Below are positions 33,126 through 41,839 of a stretch of DNA of 64,000 bases, piece after piece. The position numbers and the translations under genes are program-made. Source of the DNA: Flavobacterium hydrophilum (GTDB lineage: Bacteria > Bacteroidota > Bacteroidia > Flavobacteriales > Flavobacteriaceae); NCBI RefSeq assembly GCF_003202405.1, contig NZ_QJHL01000001.1:1054001-1118000 (forward strand), read 5' to 3'. Numbering within the stretch: position 1 is the stretch's first letter; each line of letters opens with the position of its first letter. The notes beneath the pieces were generated by a model, which made no database searches, was not told the origin of the DNA, and saw only the letters and a list, made by a program, of their open reading frames with translations.

Positions 33126-36100
33126 ATGAAAAAAAAATTATCAAGACAAGACTTTGACTCATTTCAAGGGGTTAAAAAGAAAACTAAAATTACACTATTA
33201 ATTTACTTATTGCTTTCTTTTTCGCTTTATGCAAAAGAAGAAAAGGGACTGAAAATTAAAGAGCAGAATGTAGTTTTCAGGGATAAATCTAAGACTGTAA
33301 CGACAAAAAAAACTTCTTCTTTTCAGGAAAAAGGAATAACGATTACAGGAAAAGTGACAGATGATAAAGGCCTTGGAATACCCGGTGTTACAATTGTGAT
33401 AAAAGGTAAAAAAATAGGCTCAGCAACAGATTTTGACGGAAACTTTAAAATTGAGGAGGTACCGGCAAAAGCTACTTTAGTATTTTCTTACATAGGTCTG
33501 GTGACACAGGAAATTCCAGTTGACGGCAAACTGACGCTAAACGTCATAATGAAAGAATCATCAACAGATTTGAACGAAGTTGTAGTAATTGGTTACGGCA
33601 GCACTAAACGAAAAGATTTAACAGGAGCTGTAGCCTCTGTAAGTATGGAAGAGTTGAAAGATATTCCGGCTACTTCAGTTTTGCAGGCAATTGCAGGAAG
33701 AATGGCGGGTGTAAACGTAACTATTGCAGATGGTTCTCCGGATATGCCCATTAAGGTGCGTGTAAGAGGAGGCGGTTCTATAACCCAGGATAACTCCCCA
33801 TTGTTTATTGTTGACGGGTTTCAGGTAAATAATATAAACGATATTGCACCTGGGGACATAGAATCAATTGATACGCTAAAAGATGCTGCTTCGACTGCTA
33901 TTTATGGTGCCCAGGGGGCAAACGGGGTTATTCTTATCACTACTAAATCAGGAAAAGCAGGTAAGACAGAAATCAATATGAATGCCTACACAGGGATTAA
34001 GAATACTTACAATTTAACAGAAGTATTATCTCCGTATGACTATGTCTATTTTCAAAAAGAGCTGGATCCTGGGGCAAATCCCAGTACTTCTTTTTACAGT
34101 ATGTATGGAAGCTGGGATGATGTGGATATCTACAAATCTAAAAAAGGTACAGACTGGCAGGAAAAGATTTACGGTAATACGGGAGTTCAGAAACACTTTG
34201 ATATTGGGATGACTGGCGGAGAATCGAGTCTTAAATATAAGGTTAATTATGTTCATGACGAGGAGGAGTACATTATGCTTAATTCGGCTTATAAAAGAGA
34301 TTATCTGAGTTTTAACCTGAATAAAAAAATAAGCCCTAAGCTGACATTTGATTTTAATCCAAGAATTTCAAACACGGTTATTACCGGACCGAGTGTTTCC
34401 TCAGGAAGCAAACTTAGGGACGGAATTAAATATGCTCCTGTTTACAGCTTAAATGGTGGCCCTGGAAATGCATTAGGAGGAGCAGATGATATTACTTCAG
34501 CAGAAGCTTTAAGTTCTTTGAATGACCCTGTTTACAATATTATTAACGAATATAAAGATCAGAACAGGTTTAATGTGACTATTAACACGGGAATAAACTG
34601 GCAGCCAGTCAAAGGCTTAACGGTTTCCTCTAAAGGAAGTTATGCAGCCAACAGGGATTACACAGATAATATTTGGCTGAATAAAACTGGTGAAGCAAGT
34701 TCTAACGGAGGGCAGCCGGTAGCACGCCGTACAGACACAAAAGGCTACATATGGACGATACAAAATACGGTTTCTTATAATGTTCCTTTTGTAAATAATA
34801 CACATAAACTGGATTTGATGATTGGTCAGGAAATGTATAATTCCCAAGAGGAAGAAATGCGCAACGATTCAAAATTTTTCCCTGTAGATTTTACTGCAAA
34901 AGATGTTTTGGCCATGTGGAATTACGGAACTCCACAGCCAACGTACACCACTATAAAAGAGCCTTCCAGAACCTCTTCGTTTTTTGGACGTGCTAATTAT
35001 ACCTTCCGTGAACGCTATATTTTCACGTTAACGGCCAGATCAGACTCAAAAAATGTATTTTCTGAAGAAAATCGTCAGGGATTTTTCCCGGGAGCGGCAT
35101 TTGCATGGAGATTATCAGATGAATCATTTATGAAACCAACAACCAAATGGCTTTCAAATGCCAAAATGCGTTTGAGTTATGGTGAAGTAGGAAATGCAAG
35201 AGTAGGATCGTATTGGAGACAGGAATATGGGTTTCAGTCTTCCAGCAGAAATTTATATTACATAAATGACCAGCCGCAAAGTGCCCTGGTTACCTCAAAT
35301 GTATTGAAAAACGAAAATTTGACATGGGAAACGACGATATCTTCCAACTTAGGTCTTGATTTAGGTTTTTTTAACCAGCGTTTAAAATTAAGTATTGATG
35401 TTTACAAAAATGATACTAAAGACTTAATCCTGGGAGTTGCATTACCTTCAAATTCGGGTTACGACACCCAATATCAAAACATCGGAAGAACTTCAAACAA
35501 AGGATTAGAGATTACTGCATCAGGTGATATAGTTAAAAATGACAACTTTATATTATCTGCTAATTTTAATATAGCCTTCAACAAGAATATTGTAAAAGAG
35601 TTGGATGGCTCCAGTGAAATGATTGCTGCTTCCAATTGGGCACCAGCCGTAGGAAGAGATGACTACAGAGCTATCGTAGGACAGCCTGTAGGATTAATGT
35701 ACGGATATGTTTCAGACGGATATTACACATTCGACGATTTTACTTATGACAACGTACAAAAGAAATGGATTCTGAATCCGGGTGTGGTTGATGCTTCTAA
35801 AGTAATAACTACTTCAGGAAATTATTTCGGACCAGGGCACATAAAACTTAAAAAATTAAGTGGCGACGGTACGGTAATCACTCCGGATCAGGACAGAAAA
35901 GTAATCGGAAGGGCTCAGCCTAAACATACAGGAGGTTTTTCGATAAGCACAGCTTACAAAGGTTTTGATTTGTCAGCCATGTTCAACTGGTCTTACGGTA
36001 ATGATATTTATAATGCCAATAAGATCGATAATACCACTTTTAGCGGTTCAAAAAGATACCAAAACATGAGTGCCGAGATGAGCATACAAAACCGCTTTAC

Positions 36101-36488
36101 AACAATTGATCCGGCAACAGGATACAATATTATGTTTGGTGAATATGCCAATCCTGCACTTTTACAGGAAATCAATCAGGGAAAAAGTTTATGGCATCCT
36201 CTTTCTAATTCAACCATTTTAACAGACTGGGCAATTGAAGACGGTTCATTCTTACGATTTGGAAGTTTAACAATAGGATATACACTGCCTGAAAGTATTA
36301 CAAAAGAAGGGTTCGTAAAAAATGTGCGTTGTTACTTTACAGGAAACAATTTAATGATCTGGACCAAATATTCAGGTCAGGATCCTGAGGTTGACGGTAT
36401 TCGCAATACACCATTAACACCAGGGGTAGACTGGTCTGCTTATCCAAAAGCAAAAACATTCCTTTTTGGGGTTAATGTAACATTTTAA
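33126..36488 (+). CDS. SusC-family TonB-dependent receptor
   Basis: Complete 1120-residue outer-membrane receptor for pectin fragments. An unusually long polar N-terminus precedes the hydrophobic signal (ITLLIYLLLSFSLYAKE, about 22-38). A carboxypeptidase-D-like domain (about 70-145, ITGKVTDDKGLGIPGVTIVI) is followed by the TonB-box region LNEVVVIGYGSTKRKD, the plug (IAGRMAGVNV, AIYGAQGANGVILITTKSG) and a barrel ending GVNVTF. susD begins 11 bp later. The position inside a pectin lyase and esterase locus is the basis for the substrate guess. Confidence 0.96.
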   Translation: MKKKLSRQDFDSFQGVKKKTKITLLIYLLLSFSLYAKEEKGLKIKEQNVVFRDKSKTVTTKKTSSFQEKGITITGKVTDDKGLGIPGVTIVIKGKKIGSATDFDGNFKIEEVPAKATLVFSYIGLVTQEIPVDGKLTLNVIMKESSTDLNEVVVIGYGSTKRKDLTGAVASVSMEELKDIPATSVLQAIAGRMAGVNVTIADGSPDMPIKVRVRGGGSITQDNSPLFIVDGFQVNNINDIAPGDIESIDTLKDAASTAIYGAQGANGVILITTKSGKAGKTEINMNAYTGIKNTYNLTEVLSPYDYVYFQKELDPGANPSTSFYSMYGSWDDVDIYKSKKGTDWQEKIYGNTGVQKHFDIGMTGGESSLKYKVNYVHDEEEYIMLNSAYKRDYLSFNLNKKISPKLTFDFNPRISNTVITGPSVSSGSKLRDGIKYAPVYSLNGGPGNALGGADDITSAEALSSLNDPVYNIINEYKDQNRFNVTINTGINWQPVKGLTVSSKGSYAANRDYTDNIWLNKTGEASSNGGQPVARRTDTKGYIWTIQNTVSYNVPFVNNTHKLDLMIGQEMYNSQEEEMRNDSKFFPVDFTAKDVLAMWNYGTPQPTYTTIKEPSRTSSFFGRANYTFRERYIFTLTARSDSKNVFSEENRQGFFPGAAFAWRLSDESFMKPTTKWLSNAKMRLSYGEVGNARVGSYWRQEYGFQSSSRNLYYINDQPQSALVTSNVLKNENLTWETTISSNLGLDLGFFNQRLKLSIDVYKNDTKDLILGVALPSNSGYDTQYQNIGRTSNKGLEITASGDIVKNDNFILSANFNIAFNKNIVKELDGSSEMIAASNWAPAVGRDDYRAIVGQPVGLMYGYVSDGYYTFDDFTYDNVQKKWILNPGVVDASKVITTSGNYFGPGHIKLKKLSGDGTVITPDQDRKVIGRAQPKHTGGFSISTAYKGFDLSAMFNWSYGNDIYNANKIDNTTFSGSKRYQNMSAEMSIQNRFTTIDPATGYNIMFGEYANPALLQEINQGKSLWHPLSNSTILTDWAIEDGSFLRFGSLTIGYTLPESITKEGFVKNVRCYFTGNNLMIWTKYSGQDPEVDGIRNTPLTPGVDWSAYPKAKTFLFGVNVTF

Positions 36489-36499
36489 TAAACAAAGAC

Positions 36500-38521
36500 A
36501 TGAAAAAACGATTATACTATTTTAGCCTTATTTTTTTATTGGTTTGTATTTCTTGTGATAAAGATTTCTTAGACACAACCTCGCCTTCGAAACTGAGTTC
36601 TGAGACCGTTTTTAAAACCCCTTCTATGGCTAAAGCCGCTGTGATGGGCGTATACGGAAAGATGACGGATAGTTATATCTACGGTCAGAAATTATCGGTT
36701 AACTGGCAGGGTTTTTCGGATATTGAAACCAATCAGGGTTTTACTTCCACAGCCTACAACTCTACAACCAGTGATCAGGGAGCAGGAAATTTTTATGATG
36801 ATCCTTACAACCAGACCACAAAATGGCAGGGGTTGTTTCAATTGGCTGAATTAGCTTCATCTTCTGTGGAGGGGATCAGAAATTCTCCTATTCTTGAAAC
36901 TCAGGCTGCTAAAATGAAACCGCTATTAGGTGAAGCATTAGTGATGCGATCATTGGCTTACTTTGAGCTGGTTCGTAACTGGGGAGATGTTCCGTATAAA
37001 GAAGGTACTTCTAAATCTGATTTGTCTAATGTTTATATTGGAAAAGTAGACAGGGATCTTATTTATGCAAGTCTGGTTAAAGATCTGCAGGAAGCACAAG
37101 GTTATTTGCCGTGGCTAAAAACAGATGCGGAGTATTCAAGTGTAGAACGTATCACAAAAGGTTTTGCAAAAGGACTTTTGGCAAGAGTAGCACTTTTTGC
37201 AGGAGGCTGGTCTTTGCGAGATGGGAATGCGTTTCCGGGAAAAGACCTGGAGCATCATCCTTCAATTACTGAAACGGGTAATTACTATGTGGGGAGAGTT
37301 AAAAACTGGAGAGATTATTATCAAATAGCTGCTCAGCAAACTGCAGAAATGCTTGGAAATGCTGCAAACCCTCACCGTTTGGATCCTCAATATGAAAACA
37401 TATGGAAATCGGTTTGTGGTTTACAGCAAAATGTAAACAACGAAAATTTGTTTGAAGTAGCGTTTGGTCTTGGAAATAATGGAGATATCGGTTCTTTAAT
37501 GGGATATGAAGTGGCCAGTAACAGTAAATATGGCAGCAGAGGTTTTGGAGGTACTTATGTGGGGTCTCAGGCATACTACTTTTATTCATTTACTCCGGAA
37601 GATAAACGTCGCGATGTTACGCTTAGCTGGCTGAATTATACAAAAGATAATGTTGAAGGCGTGAAAAATGATCCGTTGAGTGTAAATTTTGCAAAATGGA
37701 GAATTTACTGGATGTCGAGCTCTTATTTATCCCTGCACAAAACAGCTAATTCACGTATTGCGACTGGTGTTAACTGGATTTTAATGCGCTATTCTGATAT
37801 TTATTTGATGTTTGCCGAAGCTGAAAATGCATTAAATGGTGCAGATGCTGTAAACACAGTTGCAGGAATGTCTGCCAGACAGGCATTAGAAAAGGTTCGC
37901 GAAAGAGCTTTTGGAACCGGATCTTCTAAAATTCAGGCGTATGATCCTGATTTCTTTGAAGCAATTGTCAACGAACGTGCCTGGGAGTTTGGCTGCGAAG
38001 GTATCCGCAAACAGGATTTGGTTCGTTGGGGCTTATTATCTGAGAGAATGGAGACTATGAAAAAAACATTGTGTTTGATGCTTGATAATAAACAAACTGT
38101 AAAGATTTTTGATAAGACATACCTGCCAACAGATTTTCCTAAAACGGTGTATTATAAATTGAAAGATACTGAATACATAGACAAGACTTCGCTTAATTAC
38201 TACACAGAACTTTCATCGAGCCCAGGTCCGGAGTACAAGAGTGTAAGCTGGTTTCCTAAAAATGCAGAAAAGCCTCTTACTGGTACTAATAAAAATTATA
38301 TAGACTGGCCGGTGAAGGTTTTATTGGCCGGTACGGGATTGAACAGCAGTTATGATTATTCAGGTTTTTTAAGTACGATGACCAACGGTTCTGAAATTCA
38401 AACTAACCTGGCTCAGTTTTCTAAGGGTAATAACAGCTGTAATTACAGACACTTTTTCTGTATCTATTATGAGGATATTTTTGAGTCTAAAGGCAAAATA
38501 AATAACTCATACGGATTCTAA
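36500..38521 (+). CDS. SusD/RagB-family surface glycan-binding lipoprotein
   Basis: Partner of the SusC receptor just upstream. Lipobox VCISC gives Cys19 followed by Asp-Lys-Asp. At 673 residues it is at the long end for the family. SusD features include the DTTSPSKLSSETVF start, AKMKPLLGEALVMRSLAYFELVRNW in the TPR region (LVMRSLAYFELVRNWGDVP) and the C-terminal ILMRYSDIYLMFAEAENAL and NERAWEFGCEGIRKQDLVRW motifs. It binds glycan at the cell surface and closes over SusC. Confidence 0.96.
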   Translation: MKKRLYYFSLIFLLVCISCDKDFLDTTSPSKLSSETVFKTPSMAKAAVMGVYGKMTDSYIYGQKLSVNWQGFSDIETNQGFTSTAYNSTTSDQGAGNFYDDPYNQTTKWQGLFQLAELASSSVEGIRNSPILETQAAKMKPLLGEALVMRSLAYFELVRNWGDVPYKEGTSKSDLSNVYIGKVDRDLIYASLVKDLQEAQGYLPWLKTDAEYSSVERITKGFAKGLLARVALFAGGWSLRDGNAFPGKDLEHHPSITETGNYYVGRVKNWRDYYQIAAQQTAEMLGNAANPHRLDPQYENIWKSVCGLQQNVNNENLFEVAFGLGNNGDIGSLMGYEVASNSKYGSRGFGGTYVGSQAYYFYSFTPEDKRRDVTLSWLNYTKDNVEGVKNDPLSVNFAKWRIYWMSSSYLSLHKTANSRIATGVNWILMRYSDIYLMFAEAENALNGADAVNTVAGMSARQALEKVRERAFGTGSSKIQAYDPDFFEAIVNERAWEFGCEGIRKQDLVRWGLLSERMETMKKTLCLMLDNKQTVKIFDKTYLPTDFPKTVYYKLKDTEYIDKTSLNYYTELSSSPGPEYKSVSWFPKNAEKPLTGTNKNYIDWPVKVLLAGTGLNSSYDYSGFLSTMTNGSEIQTNLAQFSKGNNSCNYRHFFCIYYEDIFESKGKINNSYGF

Positions 38522-38549
38522 GCAATGACACTAATTTAATTTTAATTAT

Positions 38550-40139
38550 ATGAAAAATAAATTATTAATTTTTAAGGTTTTACTCCTGATTGTAACCCTC
38601 TTCAGCTGTGAAAAAGATTACAATGACTGGGATGTAGATTCAGATCATGACAGGCTTTTTAAGTCAATTGTTTTTGAAACTTCAGCAATTGCACCAACTT
38701 CTGTAGAAATAAAATTTACAAAATCAATTTCGGCTACAAAATATGTTTTTGAGTTCAGTAAAGATAATTTAGAATTCAAGGAAATTGTAAAAACAGTGGA
38801 ACTTTCCGCCAGTAATTTGGTACCCTTTGCAAACTCTTCTGATCAGGCTAAAATAGAGTACCGCCAGATATTCGATGAACTTGACGGTACAACAGGTTAT
38901 TCTGTAAGGATGAAAAGTATTGATGAAACTACAGGAAAGGAATCAAAATACAATCAAATCTATTTTTTAACTCCGGCTGAACAGCTTTTTAAAGGATTTA
39001 CTGCTACTTCTACGAGCGTAAACTTAAACTGGACTATTTCACCCAGAGTTACCAATGTAATCTTGTATAACGAAGCTTCGGTATTGATTAAGGATTTTAC
39101 CTTAACTCAGGAACAAAAAGACAAGGGCATACTTGCCATTGAAAATTTAACCAATGGTACAAATTATATAGTCAAGATTTTTAACGGAACCAGTGTTCGC
39201 GGAAGCTTAAATGTAAAAACGACAGGTTTGCCTAACAGTACAATCTATAATGTTTTGCTTACGGATACGGCAGCCAGTATCGGTACAGCTTTGCAGGGTC
39301 TTGTTGCTGGCGGGGCTACAGATATTACAGTAGAGTTTGCTGCAGGAACGGCTTACACTATAGGCGGGGATATTACGATTCCGACCGGGGTAAATAATAT
39401 CGCTTTTGTAGGTTCTGCAAATGAAGATCATATACTGTCAAATTTAAACAATGCCAGAATCAGGGTTCAGACTAAAGTTAACGATATTGTAGTACAAAAT
39501 TTAAGAACCACTTCTTCAGGCAGTTTCTTTATTGATCTGGGAACGAAAACGGTGCATGATGTACAGATAGAAGGATGTAATGTTTCACAGATCAATTCTA
39601 TTGTTAGGGTTAGTGGGGCTAGTGTGGTGAATAATATCAATGTAAATAATTGTTTCATTTCACAAACCGGAGATTACGGAGTATTGAATGTAGGGGCAGG
39701 AGGTACTGTAAACTCAATAAACGTTTCAAATTGTACCCTTAGGGAAATTAGTACCCGTTTTGCCGATGTGAGAGTTAAGACAAACATCAATTTTAGAAAC
39801 ATTACTTGTGTAAATATTACCAAGGGAATGGGACATCTTTGGAATTTTGATAATAATAATCCGGTACAGGTTTCTGTGCAAAATTGCATCATAGCCGGCC
39901 CTAATGGCGGAATGGCTCTTAACAGTACTAATGGAAATTATAGTAATATCAGCATTTCATATCCGGGAAATTACAAAACCAAAGATGTAACAATTGGAAC
40001 AAGAGCTTTAACCAGTATTGTAGAAGTTCCTCTCAACATAACCGACTTTTTTGTTGATCCTGCTATTGGAGATTTCCGTATCAAGCCGGGCATTGGCTTT
40101 GCAGGGACTGGTGTAGCTGGGGATCCTCGTTGGTTTTAA
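38550..40139 (+). CDS. DUF4957/DUF5123-like surface lipoprotein with beta-helix
   Basis: A 529-residue lipoprotein (lipobox LFSC, Cys20) that takes the surface-glycan-binding-protein slot after SusCD. Residues about 30-225 hold two fibronectin-III-like segments (APTSVEIKFTKSISATKYVF, TSTSVNLNWTISPRVTNVIL). From about 230 a right-handed beta-helix of pectate-lyase shape follows, with repeated short strands (VNDIVVQNLRTTSS, VHDVQIEGCNVSQI, VNSINVSNCTLREI), then a short C-terminal cap (AIGDFRIKPG). Such proteins are frequent in pectin PULs. No lyase residues are obvious, so binding is more likely than cleavage. Confidence 0.85.
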   Translation: MKNKLLIFKVLLLIVTLFSCEKDYNDWDVDSDHDRLFKSIVFETSAIAPTSVEIKFTKSISATKYVFEFSKDNLEFKEIVKTVELSASNLVPFANSSDQAKIEYRQIFDELDGTTGYSVRMKSIDETTGKESKYNQIYFLTPAEQLFKGFTATSTSVNLNWTISPRVTNVILYNEASVLIKDFTLTQEQKDKGILAIENLTNGTNYIVKIFNGTSVRGSLNVKTTGLPNSTIYNVLLTDTAASIGTALQGLVAGGATDITVEFAAGTAYTIGGDITIPTGVNNIAFVGSANEDHILSNLNNARIRVQTKVNDIVVQNLRTTSSGSFFIDLGTKTVHDVQIEGCNVSQINSIVRVSGASVVNNINVNNCFISQTGDYGVLNVGAGGTVNSINVSNCTLREISTRFADVRVKTNINFRNITCVNITKGMGHLWNFDNNNPVQVSVQNCIIAGPNGGMALNSTNGNYSNISISYPGNYKTKDVTIGTRALTSIVEVPLNITDFFVDPAIGDFRIKPGIGFAGTGVAGDPRWF

Positions 40140-40184
40140 TTTAGTGTTTTAGTTTATATTTTATAGTTTAAGTTGTTTGATTGG

Positions 40185-40220
40185 AAAGGAGCGTTCAATT
40201 GAATTCTCCTTTTCTTTTTT
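40185..40220 (+). terminator. Terminator ending pectin PUL operon 1
   Basis: AAAGGAG (40185-40191) pairs with CTCCTTT (40206-40212); the loop is itself partly self-complementary (TTCAATTGAA), and a T-rich tract follows. Confidence 0.75.
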
Positions 40221-40251
40221 AATGCTTTATTCGGGAATAAATATAGGAAAT

Positions 40252-40316
40252 GATCAAAAATTTAAAGTAATTGATTAAAAATTAGATGTTGGAACAATTC
40301 GGTTAAAATACTTTTG
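40252..40316 (+). promoter_or_regulatory. Promoter with twin direct repeats, pectin PUL operon 2
   Basis: GATCAAAAATTTAAAGT (40252-40268) and GATTAAAAATTAGATGT (40273-40289) form an imperfect direct repeat with a 21-bp period. TACTTTTG lies at 40309-40316, 36 bp after the second copy begins. Both distances equal those at 30281-30345, and TTAAAATACTTTTG is common to both promoters. This argues for one activator driving both operons. Confidence 0.78.
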
Positions 40317-40492
40317 ATATAACTGTAATTGTAATTAATATTCATTAGATTTAGTAGTGGCCGTTGATTAATTTTAACTCTTTAGATATTCAAATTGTGG
40401 TTAATTGATAGTGTTTATAAGTAACTTTAATTCAAAATGACGGCCATTTTCTAAACTAACTTAATTGTGGAGAAATGATTTAAAAAAAAGCA

Positions 40493-40645
40493 ATGAAAAT
40501 AGCGATTCGGGAGATGGAATACGGACTTTTAGAAGAAGAAAATAAAATTAGATTTGACAAAAACACCCCAAACGGACACGATTTAAGTACGGGTTATGAA
40601 ATTATAAAGATTTATATTAATAGTTTAGTAGATAATAAAAAGTAA
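40493..40645 (+). CDS. Small leader ORF, 50 residues, upstream of the pectinesterase gene
   Basis: ATG at 40493 to TAA at 40645, lying within the predicted 5' leader of operon 2 and ending 8 bp before the pectinesterase start. The peptide is charged (KIAIREMEYGLLEEENKIRF, then DKNTPNGHDLSTGYEI), with no signal. It could be a translated leader peptide, a degenerate gene end or chance. No family is recognised. Confidence 0.35.
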   Translation: MKIAIREMEYGLLEEENKIRFDKNTPNGHDLSTGYEIIKIYINSLVDNKK

Positions 40646-40653
40646 TAAAAGTG

Positions 40654-41694
40654 ATGAAATTAATTTCGGTTTTTATATTGTGTGTAAGCATGTTTTCTTA
40701 TACAAATTCAGAGGCTCAAAATAAGAAGCTTTCTAAAAATAATGATAAAGGAAAAATTAAATATGATATAGTTGTTGCCCATGACGGAAGCGGTGATTAT
40801 GTAACAGTTCAGGAAGCATTTGATGCAGTTCCGAAATCGAGTTCAAAGCGCACGGTTATTTTTGTTAAAAATGGTACATACAAACAAGTCATCACTTTAG
40901 AAACAGATAAAAATAATGTTACTTTAATTGGAGAAGATGTCAATAAAGTAATCTTGACCTATGATAATTATGCTAACAGAATAAATCCTGAAACTAACAA
41001 AAATTACGGAACAAGTGGTTCTTCGAGCTGTTTCATAAAAGGTTCAGATTTTTACGCAAAGAACATCACATTCGAAAATGCGTCGGGCCCTGTAGGTCAG
41101 GCATTGGCAATTCACATTGTTGGAGACAAAGCAGTATTCAGCAACTGTAAATTCCTTGGTTTTCAGGATACGCTATACGGAGGAGATGCCCGTCAGTATT
41201 TTAGAGATTGTTACTTAGAAGGTTCTACCGATTTTATTTTTGGAAGCTCTACAGCATTTTTTGATAATTGTATTTTGCATACCAAAGGAGGAAGTGCCAT
41301 TACAGCTGCTTCGACCAAAGAAAAAGTGAAATACGGTTATGTATTCAACAACTGCAAAATTACCGGAACAGGAGCCGGTATTACTACATTAGGAAGACCC
41401 TGGCGCCCTTTTGCATCTGTAATTTTTTTAAACACAGTAATGTCAGATGCCATAAAACCTGCAGGCTGGAACAACTGGGGCAAAACTGAAAATGAACAGA
41501 CTGCCAGATATGCCGAGTACAATTCAACAGGTACGGGAGCTTATCCAAATGAAAGGGTAAAATGGATGAAAAGTTTGACGACAGATCAGGTAAAAGAATA
41601 TAGCGTAGAAAATGTTTTGAAATCTACCTGTGCAGAACAGGCAGTTGTTGATAACTGGAATCCAAAGAAAATCATTAATTTATACAAAAAATAA
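40654..41694 (+). CDS. CE8 pectin methylesterase
   Basis: Removes methyl groups from homogalacturonan. The ATG at 40654 starts a signal peptide (MKLISVFILCVSMFSYTNSEAQ); a GTG one codon earlier is less likely. The beta-helix enzyme, 346 residues, carries all CE8 motifs: GSSSCFIKG, GQALAIHIVGDKA (Gln), GFQDTLYGG and STDFIFGSS (the two catalytic Asp residues) and LGRPWRPF (Arg). It is first in operon 2 and prepares the substrate for the PL10 lyase and GH28 hydrolase further along. Confidence 0.95.
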   Translation: MKLISVFILCVSMFSYTNSEAQNKKLSKNNDKGKIKYDIVVAHDGSGDYVTVQEAFDAVPKSSSKRTVIFVKNGTYKQVITLETDKNNVTLIGEDVNKVILTYDNYANRINPETNKNYGTSGSSSCFIKGSDFYAKNITFENASGPVGQALAIHIVGDKAVFSNCKFLGFQDTLYGGDARQYFRDCYLEGSTDFIFGSSTAFFDNCILHTKGGSAITAASTKEKVKYGYVFNNCKITGTGAGITTLGRPWRPFASVIFLNTVMSDAIKPAGWNNWGKTENEQTARYAEYNSTGTGAYPNERVKWMKSLTTDQVKEYSVENVLKSTCAEQAVVDNWNPKKIINLYKK

Positions 41695-41716
41695 AATAAA
41701 CATTCATTAAAACTAA

Positions 41717-41741
41717 TGTCAGGCTGAGCGGAGTCGAAGCC
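41717..41741. repeat. 25-bp dispersed repeat, copy 1
   Basis: A 25-bp sequence starting TGTCAGGCTGAGCGG is identical at 59857-59881. It lies in the 145-bp gap between the pectinesterase and PL11 genes. Confidence 0.9.
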
Positions 41742-41839
41742 TCTTTTTAATTTTAATCAATTTCTCAACTTATTAAAATAACATTCTATGTATTAAAAAT
41801 TTTATTGCAATCAACTTTACTAACCAAATTAACCAAACC

